Counted from the stretch's first letter, positions 24,429 through 33,565 are shown. The stretch is DNA of 64,000 nt from Phyllobacterium calauticae (GCF_019991125.1 NZ_JAGENB010000008.1:104567-168566); one strand, 5' to 3'. Numbers and translations: made by a program. The notes: generated by a model from the sequence alone, not told the origin.

Positions 24429-25301
24429 TTGGGAATCCTTGTTGGACTTGTGGTAACGATGGGATGTCTCCTTGGCGGCTTCATTGCCATGGGCGGGCAT
24501 GTGAGTGTTCTCATGCAGCCATGGGAATTCGTCATCATCGGCGGCTCCGCGCTCGGCACATTCCTGGTCGCCAATCCGTTTTCGGCGGTCAAGGATACCG
24601 GACGCGCCTGCATGGAGGCTTTCTCCAACAAGGTTCCCAAGCAGCGCGACTACCTCGATGTGCTCGGCGTCCTCTACGCTTTGATGCGGGAACTGCGCGC
24701 CAAGTCGCGCAACGAGGTGGAAGTCCACATCGACAATCCCAATGAATCGCTGATTTTCCAGGCATTTCCGAGCGTTCTCAAGAACCATGATCTGACGCAG
24801 TTCATCTGCGACTACTGCCGCCTGATCATTATCGGCAATGCGCGCTCGCACGAAATCGAGGCGCTGATGGACGAGGAAATCCACACGATCTCCCGCGACA
24901 AGCTCAAGCCCTACCATGCCATGGTGGCCATTTCGGAAGGTTTGCCGGCACTCGGCATCGTTGCTGCGGTGCTGGGCGTGATCAAGGCCATGGGCGCCCT
25001 CAATGAATCGCCGGAAGTGCTGGGTCATCTGATCGGCGCGGCGCTGGTCGGCACCTTCGCCGGTATCTTTCTTTCCTATGGTGTGGTCGGCCCGATTGCC
25101 ACCAAGATCAAGACGACGCGCGAGAAGCAGAACCGGCTTTACATGATCGTCAAGCAGACACTGCTCGCCTACATGAACGGCGCCCTGCCGCAGATCGCGC
25201 TCGAATATGGACGCAAGACGATTTCGGCCTATGATCGTCCGTCCATCGATGTGGTCGAGCAGGAAACCATCTCCACCGTTCCGATGCAGCAAGCGGCGTA
25301 G
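24429..25301 (+). CDS. motA: Flagellar motor stator protein MotA
   Basis: Inner-membrane stator subunit that couples proton flow to rotor torque via FliG. The start appears to be TTG at 24429 ([18 protein letters not shown]), preceded by AGGAG at 6-base spacing; no ATG fits the family N-terminus. The 290-residue protein has four transmembrane segments (about 2-20, 32-52, 170-190, 203-225). The conserved loop pattern [18 protein letters not shown] and the [19 protein letters not shown] stretch with its essential prolines are present. It heads the plus-strand operon motA-fliM-DUF-fliN-fliG-flhB. MotB is encoded elsewhere in the cluster, as is normal in rhizobia. Confidence 0.95.
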   Translation: MGILVGLVVTMGCLLGGFIAMGGHVSVLMQPWEFVIIGGSALGTFLVANPFSAVKDTGRACMEAFSNKVPKQRDYLDVLGVLYALMRELRAKSRNEVEVHIDNPNESLIFQAFPSVLKNHDLTQFICDYCRLIIIGNARSHEIEALMDEEIHTISRDKLKPYHAMVAISEGLPALGIVAAVLGVIKAMGALNESPEVLGHLIGAALVGTFAGIFLSYGVVGPIATKIKTTREKQNRLYMIVKQTLLAYMNGALPQIALEYGRKTISAYDRPSIDVVEQETISTVPMQQAA

Positions 25302-25309
25302 GCTGAACA

Positions 25310-26245
25310 ATGGATGTCGAGACAGAACAGAAACGACCGGACGTGCTTGCGGAAAGCATCCTGCGCGCCGCCGGCATGTCGGTGGACGATCTCAAATCCC
25401 TTGAGGCCGTGTTTCGTGACCTTGCAACGACGTTTGCCGGCAAAATAACCAGCCAGTCCGACGTCACCATTGCGGCCGAATTCGTGCGCATGGAATCAAT
25501 CGAGAAGGATGCCATTGCCAGCACCCTGATGCGCTCGGGACTGATCGGAACCGTGCAGGTCGTCAAATGGGCATCGCGCCTGCTGCTGGCTGCCGACCGT
25601 GCCTTTGTCGATTGCGGGGTCGATGCCCTGTTCGGGTCCGGCGCCAGCCAGGACCACCAGCCGCATCGCCCGATGACCTCGGTCGACCTTGGCATCGCCC
25701 GCCAGATTTTCACCGACGTCACCGCATCGCTGGATCACATGTTCTCGGGTGGCAGCGACGCGCTGTTCCAGATCGCCGAACTGACGGAAGCCGCGCATTT
25801 CTCGGTTGCCTCGGTGACCGATACACGCATGATATGCTGCACGATGCTGCTCAAGGTTGGCGGACACAGCGGCCAGATCATCATCATGATGCCGCGTTCG
25901 AGCTTCCGTCCCATGCAGGATGCCATCGCGCGGATGCTGCAACAGCCGGCACACCACTCCGATCCGACCTGGGCAAAGAAGCTGCGTCTCGAGGTGAGCC
26001 GGGCCCATATCGACATTGAGGCCTTCATCCAGCAGGGGTCCATGACGCTGGAACAAATCACCCTTTTGAAACCCGGCCAGATCCTGCAGCTGCCCAAGGA
26101 TGCGATCAATCAGGTACGCCTGCGCAGCGGCAAACAGGCACTTTACAAATGCCGTCTGGGCAAGACCGGCACGGCATTCACCGTTCGCATCACCGATCCT
26201 ATCAATGAAGAAGAGGACCTGCTCGATGAGCTTGCTGCTGGCTAA
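25310..26245 (+). CDS. fliM: Flagellar motor switch protein FliM
   Basis: C-ring switch protein that binds CheY-P and links FliG to FliN. It has 311 residues, 8 bases after motA. The CheC-like middle domain (about 40-225) and the C-terminal SpoA domain (about 230-305, with IEAFIQQGSMTLEQITLLKP and CRLGKTGTAFTVRITDPI) are recognisable. The N-terminal CheY-binding peptide is poorly matched to the consensus LSQDEIDALL, as in other rhizobial FliM proteins, which are divergent. It overlaps the next gene by 20 bases. Confidence 0.9.
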   Translation: MDVETEQKRPDVLAESILRAAGMSVDDLKSLEAVFRDLATTFAGKITSQSDVTIAAEFVRMESIEKDAIASTLMRSGLIGTVQVVKWASRLLLAADRAFVDCGVDALFGSGASQDHQPHRPMTSVDLGIARQIFTDVTASLDHMFSGGSDALFQIAELTEAAHFSVASVTDTRMICCTMLLKVGGHSGQIIIMMPRSSFRPMQDAIARMLQQPAHHSDPTWAKKLRLEVSRAHIDIEAFIQQGSMTLEQITLLKPGQILQLPKDAINQVRLRSGKQALYKCRLGKTGTAFTVRITDPINEEEDLLDELAAG

Positions 26246-26726
26246 TCTCATTTCCGCCGCCCTGATCGCAACCGGGCTTACGGTCTTCCTCGTTGCCCTG
26301 CGCAAGGCCAACCGGCTGACGGCCATGAGCCGCGCCATGGCGCAACAGGTGGCCGGTTCGGCCCAGAGCCTCGAGCAGGCGCTGCTCTTCCTGCAGAACG
26401 AGCGTGAAACCTGCCGGGACGAAAGCGTGCGTCTGGAGGCCAAGCTCAAGGATTCCGATCGCGCCCGTTCGGAAATGACGCGCACCATCCGCATGGTTGA
26501 ACGCGCCAAGAACGAGTTCAAGGACAATGTGCGCCCCTTCCCGGCCGTCGATGCCGCCCAGCGCGCTGCCGCACCCGCCTTTGCGCAGCAGCCGGTTCCG
26601 GCAGCCCAGACCGAGATCCGTCAGGGCACGCCTATCCACAACCAGCCCGCGGCTCCGGCGAAAGTCCTGCCCGTGTTCGTCAATCGCATCGTCCGCAGTG
26701 CTGACGTGGCGAATGCCGTCCTTTAA
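26226..26726 (+). CDS. Single-pass membrane protein of unknown function in the switch operon (DUF6468-like)
   Basis: A 166-residue protein. Its ATG at 26226 lies inside the end of fliM (20-base overlap), so translation is likely coupled. One N-terminal transmembrane helix (about 2-22, LLLANLISAALIATGLTVFL) is followed by a cytoplasmic coiled coil (about 28-100) with QSLEQALLFLQNERETCRDE and a proline/glutamine-rich tail. The layout (membrane anchor, coiled coil, disordered tail) fits alphaproteobacterial proteins of the DUF6468 type that accompany fliM. I do not know its function; a link between the C-ring and membrane is one possibility. Confidence 0.75.
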   Translation: MSLLLANLISAALIATGLTVFLVALRKANRLTAMSRAMAQQVAGSAQSLEQALLFLQNERETCRDESVRLEAKLKDSDRARSEMTRTIRMVERAKNEFKDNVRPFPAVDAAQRAAAPAFAQQPVPAAQTEIRQGTPIHNQPAAPAKVLPVFVNRIVRSADVANAVL

Positions 26727-26751
26727 CCCAGTGTGAACGGGATTTCCCATC

Positions 26752-27105
26752 ATGGCCATTTCCGACAAGAATTCCATCGAAGACGAGCTCAACGAGGCAA
26801 TCGAAGATCTCAAGCGCGATGAACCGCAACCAAGCCGCAAACCTGCGGGATCGAAGCCGAACATCGATCTCATCATGGGCATTCCCGTCGACGTCCAGGT
26901 TGTTCTCGGCAGCACGTCGATGCCGGTGGCCAATCTGATGAAGCTCGGCCGCGGCGCCGTCGTGACCCTCGACAAGCAGATCGGCGATCCCGTCGATATC
27001 GTCGTCAACGGGCGGGTGATCGCACGCGGTGAAGTCATCGTCCTCGAGGACGACTCCTCGCGCTTCGGCGTCAGCCTCACCGAAGTCATCGGCAGCGGCA
27101 GCTAA
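26752..27105 (+). CDS. fliN: Flagellar motor switch protein FliN
   Basis: C-ring component with a SpoA domain that also docks the export ATPase complex. It has 117 residues: an acidic, lysine-rich N-terminal 35 residues and a conserved C-terminal domain (about 36-115) with IMGIPVDVQVVLGSTSMPVA, LGRGAVVTLDKQIGDPVDI and VNGRVIARGEVIVLEDDSS. These are diagnostic of FliN. It follows the coiled-coil membrane protein gene by 25 bases. Confidence 0.96.
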   Translation: MAISDKNSIEDELNEAIEDLKRDEPQPSRKPAGSKPNIDLIMGIPVDVQVVLGSTSMPVANLMKLGRGAVVTLDKQIGDPVDIVVNGRVIARGEVIVLEDDSSRFGVSLTEVIGSGS

Positions 27106-27158
27106 GTCATCCGCCGCCGCGCCGCCTTCCCCCCTACAAGCACGAGAAGCCAGACCGC

Positions 27159-28187
27159 ATGAGCGATCAAGACACACCTCAGGGCGAAAGCACCATCCAG
27201 GACCTGAGCGGCCCGGAAAAGGTGGCCGCATTGCTTGTGGCGATCGGGCGGCCATCCGCCTCGCGGCTTCTCAAGCATTTCAATGCGGACGATCTGCGCT
27301 CGCTTGCCGGCCATGCCCGCAAGCTCGAGCCGATCACCCCCGGTGACTTCGAAGAGCTGGTCAAGGAATTCGAGAACGCCTTTGCCGACGGCGCGCCGGT
27401 TTCGGAAGCCGGCATGCGCTTTGAAGGGCTGCTGCGCGAAACGCTGTCGGCGGAAGAGGCCAGCGCGGTCATCGAGAACCGCCGCCCCGAACTGCTGACG
27501 CAGGAATCCGTGTGGGATATCCTGCCGCGCGTGCCGCTCGACGTGCTGCAAGCCTATCTGTCAACGCAGCATCCCCAGGTGACGGCCTATGTGATTTCGC
27601 GCCTGCCTTCCGATATCGCGGCCCGGCTGCTGATCGGCTTTGCGCCGCAGGAACGTGGTGCCATCATTCAGCGCACGCTGCATATCCGCAAGGTGGGTCC
27701 TTCGACGATCGCGATGCTGGAAAGCATCCTGCAGCGCGAGGTCACCGGAAAAGACAATTCGGGTTCCGAGAAGAGCCATCACGGCACCGTTGCCAACATC
27801 ATCAACCAGCTGGAAAAATCAGAGATCGACGAACTGCTGGCGAGCCTCACCGATCTGGGCGCGGAAGACCTTGCCAAGATCAAGGCCAAGCTCTTCACCT
27901 TCGAGGATATCGTGCGCATATCGCAGCGCGCGCGCCTCATCCTCTTCGATGAAATCCAGACGGATGTGGTCACATCAGCATTGCATGGCTGCGAGCCGCG
28001 CCTGCAGGAACTCATCCTCCAGTCCCTGTCGACACGCGGACGGCGCATGGTCGAAACCGAATTGTCCAGCCAGACCAACATCAATGCCAACACAGTCACG
28101 GAAGCGCGCCGCGCCATTGCCCGCACCGCCATTGCCCTGGCCGAACGCGGCGAGCTCAAGCTCGAACCGCAAGAATCCGAAACATGA
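27159..28187 (+). CDS. fliG: Flagellar motor switch protein FliG
   Basis: Rotor protein that interacts with MotA to produce torque. It has 342 residues. The N-terminal FliF-binding domain (about 1-105), middle domain with the EHPQ-like surface (here STQHPQVTAYVISRL, about 128-142) and C-terminal torque domain (about 230-335, with LFTFEDIVRISQRARLILFD) are all present. The charged torque helix pattern and the C-terminal RRAIARTAIALAERGEL are conserved. It starts 53 bases after fliN and precedes flhB by 20. Confidence 0.95.
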   Translation: MSDQDTPQGESTIQDLSGPEKVAALLVAIGRPSASRLLKHFNADDLRSLAGHARKLEPITPGDFEELVKEFENAFADGAPVSEAGMRFEGLLRETLSAEEASAVIENRRPELLTQESVWDILPRVPLDVLQAYLSTQHPQVTAYVISRLPSDIAARLLIGFAPQERGAIIQRTLHIRKVGPSTIAMLESILQREVTGKDNSGSEKSHHGTVANIINQLEKSEIDELLASLTDLGAEDLAKIKAKLFTFEDIVRISQRARLILFDEIQTDVVTSALHGCEPRLQELILQSLSTRGRRMVETELSSQTNINANTVTEARRAIARTAIALAERGELKLEPQESET

Positions 28188-28207
28188 TCGGCAGGGCCTG
28201 CTAGAGC

Positions 28208-29272
28208 ATGTCGGACGGGCCCGACAAAGAGAGTAAAACCGAGGAAGCAACTGAGAAGAAAATCAGTGATGCGGTCGAGAAGGGGAATCTGCCCGTCTCG
28301 CGCGAAGCGCCGATCCTCGCCTCCATCGCCGCCTTTCTCGTCATCATGGTTTTCGTCGCCGTGCCCAGCGGCTCGAAACTGGTGGCGTTCCTCTCGGCCC
28401 TGCTTGACAAGCCCGAGGAATGGCGGCTCAACAGCGCGCAGGATGCCCGGCAATTGTTCGGCATCGTCGGCCTGGCCGTGGGTGCGGCCTTGCTTCCCGT
28501 CTTCATCATCATTCCCACCGCCGGCATCCTCGCATCGGTGCTGCAGAATGCGCCGCGCATGGTCTTTGACCGTATCCAGCCGCAGTTTTCGCGCGTATCC
28601 ATTGCAAAGGGCTGGACACGCATCTTCGGCGCGTCGGGCCGCATAGAATTCCTCAAGTCGGTCTTCAAGTTCGCGGCGGCCAGCATCATCGTTTTCATGA
28701 TGTTCTTCCGCAGCAGCCATTTCTTCGTCGACACGATCATCACCGAACCCAGCCAGCTGCCCGAGCTCATCCGCAGCAACATCACCCGGCTTCTGGCATC
28801 CGTGACGATTGCGGTGACCGCGCTCGCAGCCTTCGACCTTGCCTGGGCCCGTATTCACTGGCGCAGCGAACTGCGCATGACCAAGCAGGAGATCAAGGAC
28901 GAGCACAAGCAGGCAGAGGGCGATCCGCTGCTGAAGGCCCGGTTGCGCTCGCTCGGCCGTGACCGGGCGCGCCAGCGCATGATTGCCTCGGTTCCGACGG
29001 CCACGCTGATCGTCGCAAATCCGACACACTTCTCCGTTGCTCTACGCTACAGCCCGGCGAAAGATCCGGCCCCTATCGTGGTTGCCAAGGGGCAGGATCT
29101 GATCGCTCTCAAAATCAGGGAGATCGCCGCGGCCAATGACATACCGGTTTTCGAGAATGTGCAACTGGCGCGCGCGTTGTACAAGCAAGTGCAAGTGAAC
29201 AATGCCATTGCACCAGAATTCTACAAAGCCGTGGCAGAACTGATCCAATTCGTTAATGTACGACGTAAATAA
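28208..29272 (+). CDS. flhB: Flagellar export switch protein FlhB
   Basis: Export gate component that autocleaves to switch from hook to filament export. The 354-residue protein has the typical N-terminus (KESKTEEATEKKISDAVEKG), four transmembrane helices between about 35 and 215, and a cytoplasmic domain. The autocleavage motif NPTH (in LIVANPTHFSVALRYSP, about 262-278) is intact. The C-terminal EIAAANDIPVFENVQLARAL is family-typical. It ends the recognised part of the motA operon. Confidence 0.96.
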   Translation: MSDGPDKESKTEEATEKKISDAVEKGNLPVSREAPILASIAAFLVIMVFVAVPSGSKLVAFLSALLDKPEEWRLNSAQDARQLFGIVGLAVGAALLPVFIIIPTAGILASVLQNAPRMVFDRIQPQFSRVSIAKGWTRIFGASGRIEFLKSVFKFAAASIIVFMMFFRSSHFFVDTIITEPSQLPELIRSNITRLLASVTIAVTALAAFDLAWARIHWRSELRMTKQEIKDEHKQAEGDPLLKARLRSLGRDRARQRMIASVPTATLIVANPTHFSVALRYSPAKDPAPIVVAKGQDLIALKIREIAAANDIPVFENVQLARALYKQVQVNNAIAPEFYKAVAELIQFVNVRRK

Positions 29273-29302
29273 TAAAACCGTTTCCAATCGGGTAAACAGC
29301 AG

Positions 29303-29743
29303 ATGAAAAGAACGCAATATTCGGTTGCCCGGGTTGATATCATTTCAAACCACCTGACAGAGGTCATCCATGATCTTCGTCTTGTGGATGTTGCCGACTA
29401 TATTGCCTTCATACGCTGTGAACTGTTCGGCAACATTGCCGATATCGTCAATTCAGCGACGGAACTGACGTTCTATCCCGATACGTTGACGTTCGGTCTT
29501 GGCGGTGAATATGCGCTGGACTGGAACACCGCGCCGAAAGTGATGCTCGATCTCGAGTTCAGCAATATGGGGGTCAATGCCTATTTCCGGCTGACGCTGT
29601 CTTCCGAAAGCACCGAGATCGATCTGCACCATCTGCGGTTTGCCGAAACGGGGCATAGTCCCGCGCAAAACACCGCATTGCTGGCCCAGGCCTTCGAGAA
29701 TGCACGCCTGCCGCAATTGTCGGCATCGGCAAAGGCGCAATAA
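29303..29743 (+). CDS. Conserved hypothetical protein downstream of flhB
   Basis: A 146-residue soluble protein, 30 bases after flhB and probably in the same transcript. It has no signal peptide or membrane helix. The sequence alternates short helices and beta strands (e.g. DYIAFIRCELFGNIADIVNS, then VMLDLEFSNMGVNAYFRLTL). I do not recognise a family. Position suggests a flagellar or regulatory link, but the 30-base gap and lack of overlap make it less certain than for the genes upstream. It ends 8 bases from the end of the convergent vjbR-like gene. Confidence 0.7.
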   Translation: MKRTQYSVARVDIISNHLTEVIHDLRLVDVADYIAFIRCELFGNIADIVNSATELTFYPDTLTFGLGGEYALDWNTAPKVMLDLEFSNMGVNAYFRLTLSSESTEIDLHHLRFAETGHSPAQNTALLAQAFENARLPQLSASAKAQ

Positions 29744-29751
29744 CCGCCTTC

Positions 29752-30546
29752 CTACAGATAGGCCTTGGCAACGGTGGGTATGTCGATCACGCCGAGAGCA
29801 AGCGCCGTCGCCACTGTCGATGTTCTGTTGGAACAGCCCAGCTTGTTCTTGGCGTTCTGCAGATAGGTGACCACCGTCCAGCGCGCGATATTGAGAATCT
29901 CGCCGATCTCGCCATCCGTCTTGCCATTGGCTGCCCAGAACAGGCAGTCGATCTCGCGTCTGGTCAACAGATTGGAGATGATCGCGGCAAGGGCCGGATT
30001 GCGGGTGCCGTGCAGGGCGTTGTGGATACGCGCCGAAGCTGCCGATAACTGCTTGCGCCTGCGCTCGACAAAGGCACCCTGCTCCGCCTTTTCGACGTCG
30101 AAGGTGAAGAGCGTGATCCCGCGGAAGCCGAAGGCATTCGTCGCGCAAATCGCAAGATACAGGTTGCCAAGCCCGCGCCGTTCCGCGTCCATCAGATAGC
30201 GTTTTACGGCTGGCGAAGGGATGGCATCGGCAGTCAGGTTGCAGATCGTGCCGGGCGCATCGGCACGCGGCTGGAACAGCGTCATCCCCTGCATCACCGG
30301 ATCGATCTTGAGATAGTCCTTGGCAAAATAGCGCAACATCCAGCTGACCGGATAGGTCATCAGAAGCGGGACATTTTCATCGACCACATCGCTGCCAGGC
30401 CGCGGTTCCGGGTGCCCGACATGGGCAATGTGGCGGCAGCCGGTCTGCTGTTTGACCTCGTGCAGCATTGCAAGCGTGTCCGAAGCCACCACGTCCTTGA
30501 ACAGGCCCTTTTGAAAATCGGGAAAATGGGCCAGTTCAAGCAGCAT
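29752..30546 (-). CDS. vjbR: LuxR-family quorum-sensing-type regulator, VjbR ortholog
   Basis: Transcriptional regulator with an N-terminal autoinducer-binding domain (about 1-170) and a C-terminal LuxR helix-turn-helix (about 190-264). The HTH region (LLTRREIDCLFWAANGKTDG, EILNIARWTVVTYLQNAK, CSNRTSTVATALALGVIDI) is near-identical to Brucella VjbR as I remember it, and the N-terminus (LELAHFPDFQKGLF...ASDTLAML) also aligns. VjbR controls ftcR and flagellar expression in Brucella. I place the start at 30546 by homology; a TTG three codons earlier at 30555, preceded by AGAGGA, may be the true start, and in-frame ATGs at 30651 and beyond give longer forms. The upstream 490 bases contain a large dyad. 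Confidence 0.85.
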   Translation of the reverse strand: MLLELAHFPDFQKGLFKDVVASDTLAMLHEVKQQTGCRHIAHVGHPEPRPGSDVVDENVPLLMTYPVSWMLRYFAKDYLKIDPVMQGMTLFQPRADAPGTICNLTADAIPSPAVKRYLMDAERRGLGNLYLAICATNAFGFRGITLFTFDVEKAEQGAFVERRRKQLSAASARIHNALHGTRNPALAAIISNLLTRREIDCLFWAANGKTDGEIGEILNIARWTVVTYLQNAKNKLGCSNRTSTVATALALGVIDIPTVAKAYL

Positions 30547-30665
30547 TGGATACAAGTCATTCCTCTTGGCCCGCAAAGTGCCGGCTTCCGCAACGGTATT
30601 CTTCTGGATTTCAGATGGCTTTTCATCGCATGGGATTAAAAGCCCCTTCATGCTCGCACGAGACA

Positions 30666-30752
30666 GGCAGGCAGACAAGACGATGAACAATTGTATTTGC
30701 AGTTTTTCACATAAATGCTGCAAAAGGCAATTTATGGTTGAACCTGCCTGCC
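30666..30752. promoter_or_regulatory. Concentric nested inverted repeats upstream of vjbR
   Basis: Outer arms GGCAGGCAG (30666-30674) and CTGCCTGCC (30744-30752) and inner arms TTTGCAG (30696-30702) and CTGCAAA (30718-30724) share one centre near 30709. An AATTG just outside the inner arm on the left is mirrored by CAATT on the right. The stretch is clearly AT-richer than the surroundings. A further partial dyad, GCTTTGAT...ATCAAGC, lies at 30755-30776. The rest of the 485-base region 30556-31040 shows no gene. It could be an operator array, or a structured leader of the vjbR message. Confidence 0.5.
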
Positions 30753-31040
30753 AAGCTTTGATTATCGGTATCAAGCCTGACAAACCAGAAAACGCGTGTC
30801 TCCTTTGACGCACATTTTCCAATGTTTTCGGTCATTTTACCGCAAAATTCGGGCACAGGCGCCCGGCTGTTGCGATCGCGCCAGGTGTATCCACAACCGC
30901 TGCGCGCATGGTTGGCACGCTTGCCTTTGGCCGGGAGGCGGCCCCGCACCGGTTGCCGGCAAGACCCGTTATTCCCGCTTCATCGCCGTACATTCATCCT
31001 GCCCGTCGCCTGTTCCCGCACAATGTGCTAATTGCCTTGC

Positions 31041-32195
31041 ATGGGTGCCATTGCAAACGACGATTTCTTCGACTCGCTTCCCGTCTTCATTGACTTCGAA
31101 GGCGTAGCGGATGCGGGCAATTATCGGCCGCTCCCCAACGACTGGATACTGGCAGTGGCCGATATTGTCGGCTCAACCGGGGCGATCGAAGCCGGGCGTT
31201 ACAAGGCCGTGAACATGGCAGGCGCAAGCGTCATCTCCGCCCTGCTCAATGCTCTGGGCAGGCACAATTACCCCTTCGTCTTCGGCGGCGATGGCGCGCT
31301 TGTCGCCATTCCGGCCTCCGCAGCCGTGCAGGCGCGTGAAGCGCTTGCCTCGGTTCAGGCCTGGGTGCGTGAGGACCTGCAACTGACCCTGCGTGCCGCC
31401 CTCGTGCCGATGAGCGAGATCAAGGCGCAAGGCCTTGACGTGCGCGTTGCCCGGTTCAGCGCCAGTCCCGAAGTCTTCTACGCGATGTTTACGGGCGGCG
31501 GCAGCAGTTGGGCCGAAGCGCAGATGAAAGCCGGCAAATATGCCATCGCCGCCGGTCCATCGGGATCGCGCCCGGATCTGACGGGGCTTTCCTGCCGATG
31601 GAATCCGATAGTGGCACGCAATGGCGAAATCCTGTCCATCATCGCCATTCCCGGCGACGCCGGCGCAACGGCGGCGTTCCAGCAGCTTGTTGCCGACATC
31701 GTTGCGATTGCCGCCGAACAGAATCGCGGCGCGCATCCCTTGCCGGCGGATGGACCGCCCATTGCATTCAATACCAGCGGTGTGGAGACGGAGGCACGCG
31801 CCACTGCCCCCAGGGGGCAACGCCTTCTTCGCAAAATCGCGATACTCGCCCAGATCGCCCTGACCGTTGCGATGGACAGGCTTGACCTGCATTGGGGGAA
31901 ATTTGATCCGAAACAATACAAGCGCGACGTCGCGCGGAACTCGGATTTTCGCAAATTCGACGATGGTCTGAAAATGACGATTGATATCGATCCGGCCCGG
32001 TTGCAGCGCATTGAGGCCCTGCTGGAAAAGGCATCGAAGGCGGGCATCGCCCGCTTCGGCCTGCACCGGCAGGATTCAGCCCTGATGACCTGTCTTGTTC
32101 CGACCCCCATGTCGCGCAATCACATGCACTTCATCGACGGGGCATCGGGCGGCTATGCCATGGCGGCCAGCAATCTCAAGGCCAAGCTGTCCTGA
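31041..32195 (+). CDS. DUF3095 protein with cyclase-like metal motifs
   Basis: A 384-residue soluble protein of the DUF3095 family. The ATG at 31041 is chosen over a TTG three codons upstream. The first half resembles a class III nucleotidyl cyclase fold: a first metal-binding strand LAVADIVGSTGAI (about 37-49) and a GGDG turn in NYPFVFGGDGALVAIP (about 78-93), both with Asp intact. The C-terminal part ends in HMHFIDGASGGYAMAASNLK. The family has no established reaction that I know of; nucleotide cyclisation is plausible inference. It ends two bases from the convergent UDP-sugar dehydrogenase gene. Confidence 0.75.
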   Translation: MGAIANDDFFDSLPVFIDFEGVADAGNYRPLPNDWILAVADIVGSTGAIEAGRYKAVNMAGASVISALLNALGRHNYPFVFGGDGALVAIPASAAVQAREALASVQAWVREDLQLTLRAALVPMSEIKAQGLDVRVARFSASPEVFYAMFTGGGSSWAEAQMKAGKYAIAAGPSGSRPDLTGLSCRWNPIVARNGEILSIIAIPGDAGATAAFQQLVADIVAIAAEQNRGAHPLPADGPPIAFNTSGVETEARATAPRGQRLLRKIAILAQIALTVAMDRLDLHWGKFDPKQYKRDVARNSDFRKFDDGLKMTIDIDPARLQRIEALLEKASKAGIARFGLHRQDSALMTCLVPTPMSRNHMHFIDGASGGYAMAASNLKAKLS

Positions 32196-32197
32196 TC

Positions 32198-33541
32198 CTA
32201 GGATTTCACAATATGCCCGGCGGCGAGCCCGCGCCTGGTGAAAATGTTGCGCGTATCGACGATCAGCGGCGACCATTCGGCCAGCGCCGCATAATCCACG
32301 TCGTCATGGTCGGTCGAAACCAGAACGGCATCGTAGGATTTCACCGTTTTCTCATCCAGAGGCACAGACGCACGGCCTTTCAGCGCCATATATTCGCGGG
32401 TCGACGGTATCTCGCTGACAAACGGGTCGTGGTAGTCCGCATGGCCGCCGCGCTCCTCGATGATTTCAATGAGGCGCAGCGACGGGCTTTCACGGATATC
32501 AGGCACGTTCTTCTTGTAGGCAAGCCCGAGAACCAGCACGCGTGAGCGGCTGAGCGCCTTGCCCGCCCGGATATCCAGTGCTTCGGCCAGTTTGCCGACC
32601 ACATAACGCGGCATGGCGGAGTTGATCTCGCCTGCCAGCTCGATGAAGCGGGTCGGCAGCTCGTACTCGCGCGATTTCCAGGTGAGATAGAACGGATCGA
32701 TCGGGATGCAGTGGCCCCCGAGGCCGGGGCCGGGATAAAACGGCATGTAGCCGAAGGGCTTTGTCTTGGCCGCCTCGATGACCTCCCAGATGTCGATGCC
32801 CATGGCGGCGTAGACGGTTTTCAGTTCGTTGACGAGCGCGATGTTCACCGCCCGGAAGATGTTCTCGGTCAGCTTGACCGCCTCGGCCGTGGCGTTGGAC
32901 GAGACGGGAACAACCGTCTTGACCGCCGCACCGTAGAAAGCCTGCATCAGCCGGCTGGCTTCCTCGCCATCGCCCGCAACGATTTTCGGTATGGTCGAGG
33001 TCTGGAAATCGCGATTGCCGGGATCTTCCCGCTCCGGGGAAAAGCCGAGGAAGAAGTCCTTGCCGGATTTGAGACCGGTCTTTTCCAGAATGGTTTTGAC
33101 CACATCATCGGTTGTTCCGGGATAGGTCGTCGATTCAAGCACGACAAGCTGGCCGCGCCGGAGCGCCGCGGCAATCGAGCGGCAGGTCGCCTCGACGAAG
33201 GACAGGTCGGGATCGCGATGTTTCGTCAGCGGTGTCGGTACGCAGATGACGATCACGTCGCACTGGGCGAGCCGGGCAAAATCGCTTGTCGACCGGAACC
33301 GGTTCTGCGCCGTTTGCGCACCGAGCGACGCGTCCGTGACCGCCTCGATATAGGAATGACCGGCGTCGAGGGCGACAATCTTCGCCGGATCGATATCAAA
33401 GCCGGTCACCGAAAACCCGCTCTGGGCAAGGGTGATGGCGAGCGGCAGCCCGACATAGCCAAGCCCGATCACCCCAGCCTGGGCGGTGCGCGCGTCGATT
33501 TTGGCGGAAAGGTCGGAGAAGGGGGAGGAGGAAACGGCCAA
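32198..33541 (-). CDS. UDP-sugar 6-dehydrogenase (UDP-HexNAc dehydrogenase type)
   Basis: NAD-dependent enzyme that oxidises C6 of a UDP-hexose or UDP-N-acetylhexosamine to the uronate, for surface polysaccharide synthesis. Motifs: Rossmann GVIGLGYVGLPLAI near the N-terminus, SPEREDPGNRDF, and the catalytic Cys in GPGLGGHCIPIDPFYLTW (about residues 255-272). The GHCIPIDPFYLTWK signature is that of the WecC/WbpA/TviB group, so a UDP-N-acetyl sugar is the likelier substrate. I prefer the TTG at 33541, preceded by AAGAAGAG, over the GTG at 33565, which has no ribosome-binding site. The gene stands alone, opposite the DUF3095 gene. It could feed the glycosyltransferases at 42.9-46.5 kb. Confidence 0.87.
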   Translation of the reverse strand: MAVSSSPFSDLSAKIDARTAQAGVIGLGYVGLPLAITLAQSGFSVTGFDIDPAKIVALDAGHSYIEAVTDASLGAQTAQNRFRSTSDFARLAQCDVIVICVPTPLTKHRDPDLSFVEATCRSIAAALRRGQLVVLESTTYPGTTDDVVKTILEKTGLKSGKDFFLGFSPEREDPGNRDFQTSTIPKIVAGDGEEASRLMQAFYGAAVKTVVPVSSNATAEAVKLTENIFRAVNIALVNELKTVYAAMGIDIWEVIEAAKTKPFGYMPFYPGPGLGGHCIPIDPFYLTWKSREYELPTRFIELAGEINSAMPRYVVGKLAEALDIRAGKALSRSRVLVLGLAYKKNVPDIRESPSLRLIEIIEERGGHADYHDPFVSEIPSTREYMALKGRASVPLDEKTVKSYDAVLVSTDHDDVDYAALAEWSPLIVDTRNIFTRRGLAAGHIVKS

Positions 33542-33565
33542 GGCGATCTCTTCTTTGCGAAGCAC

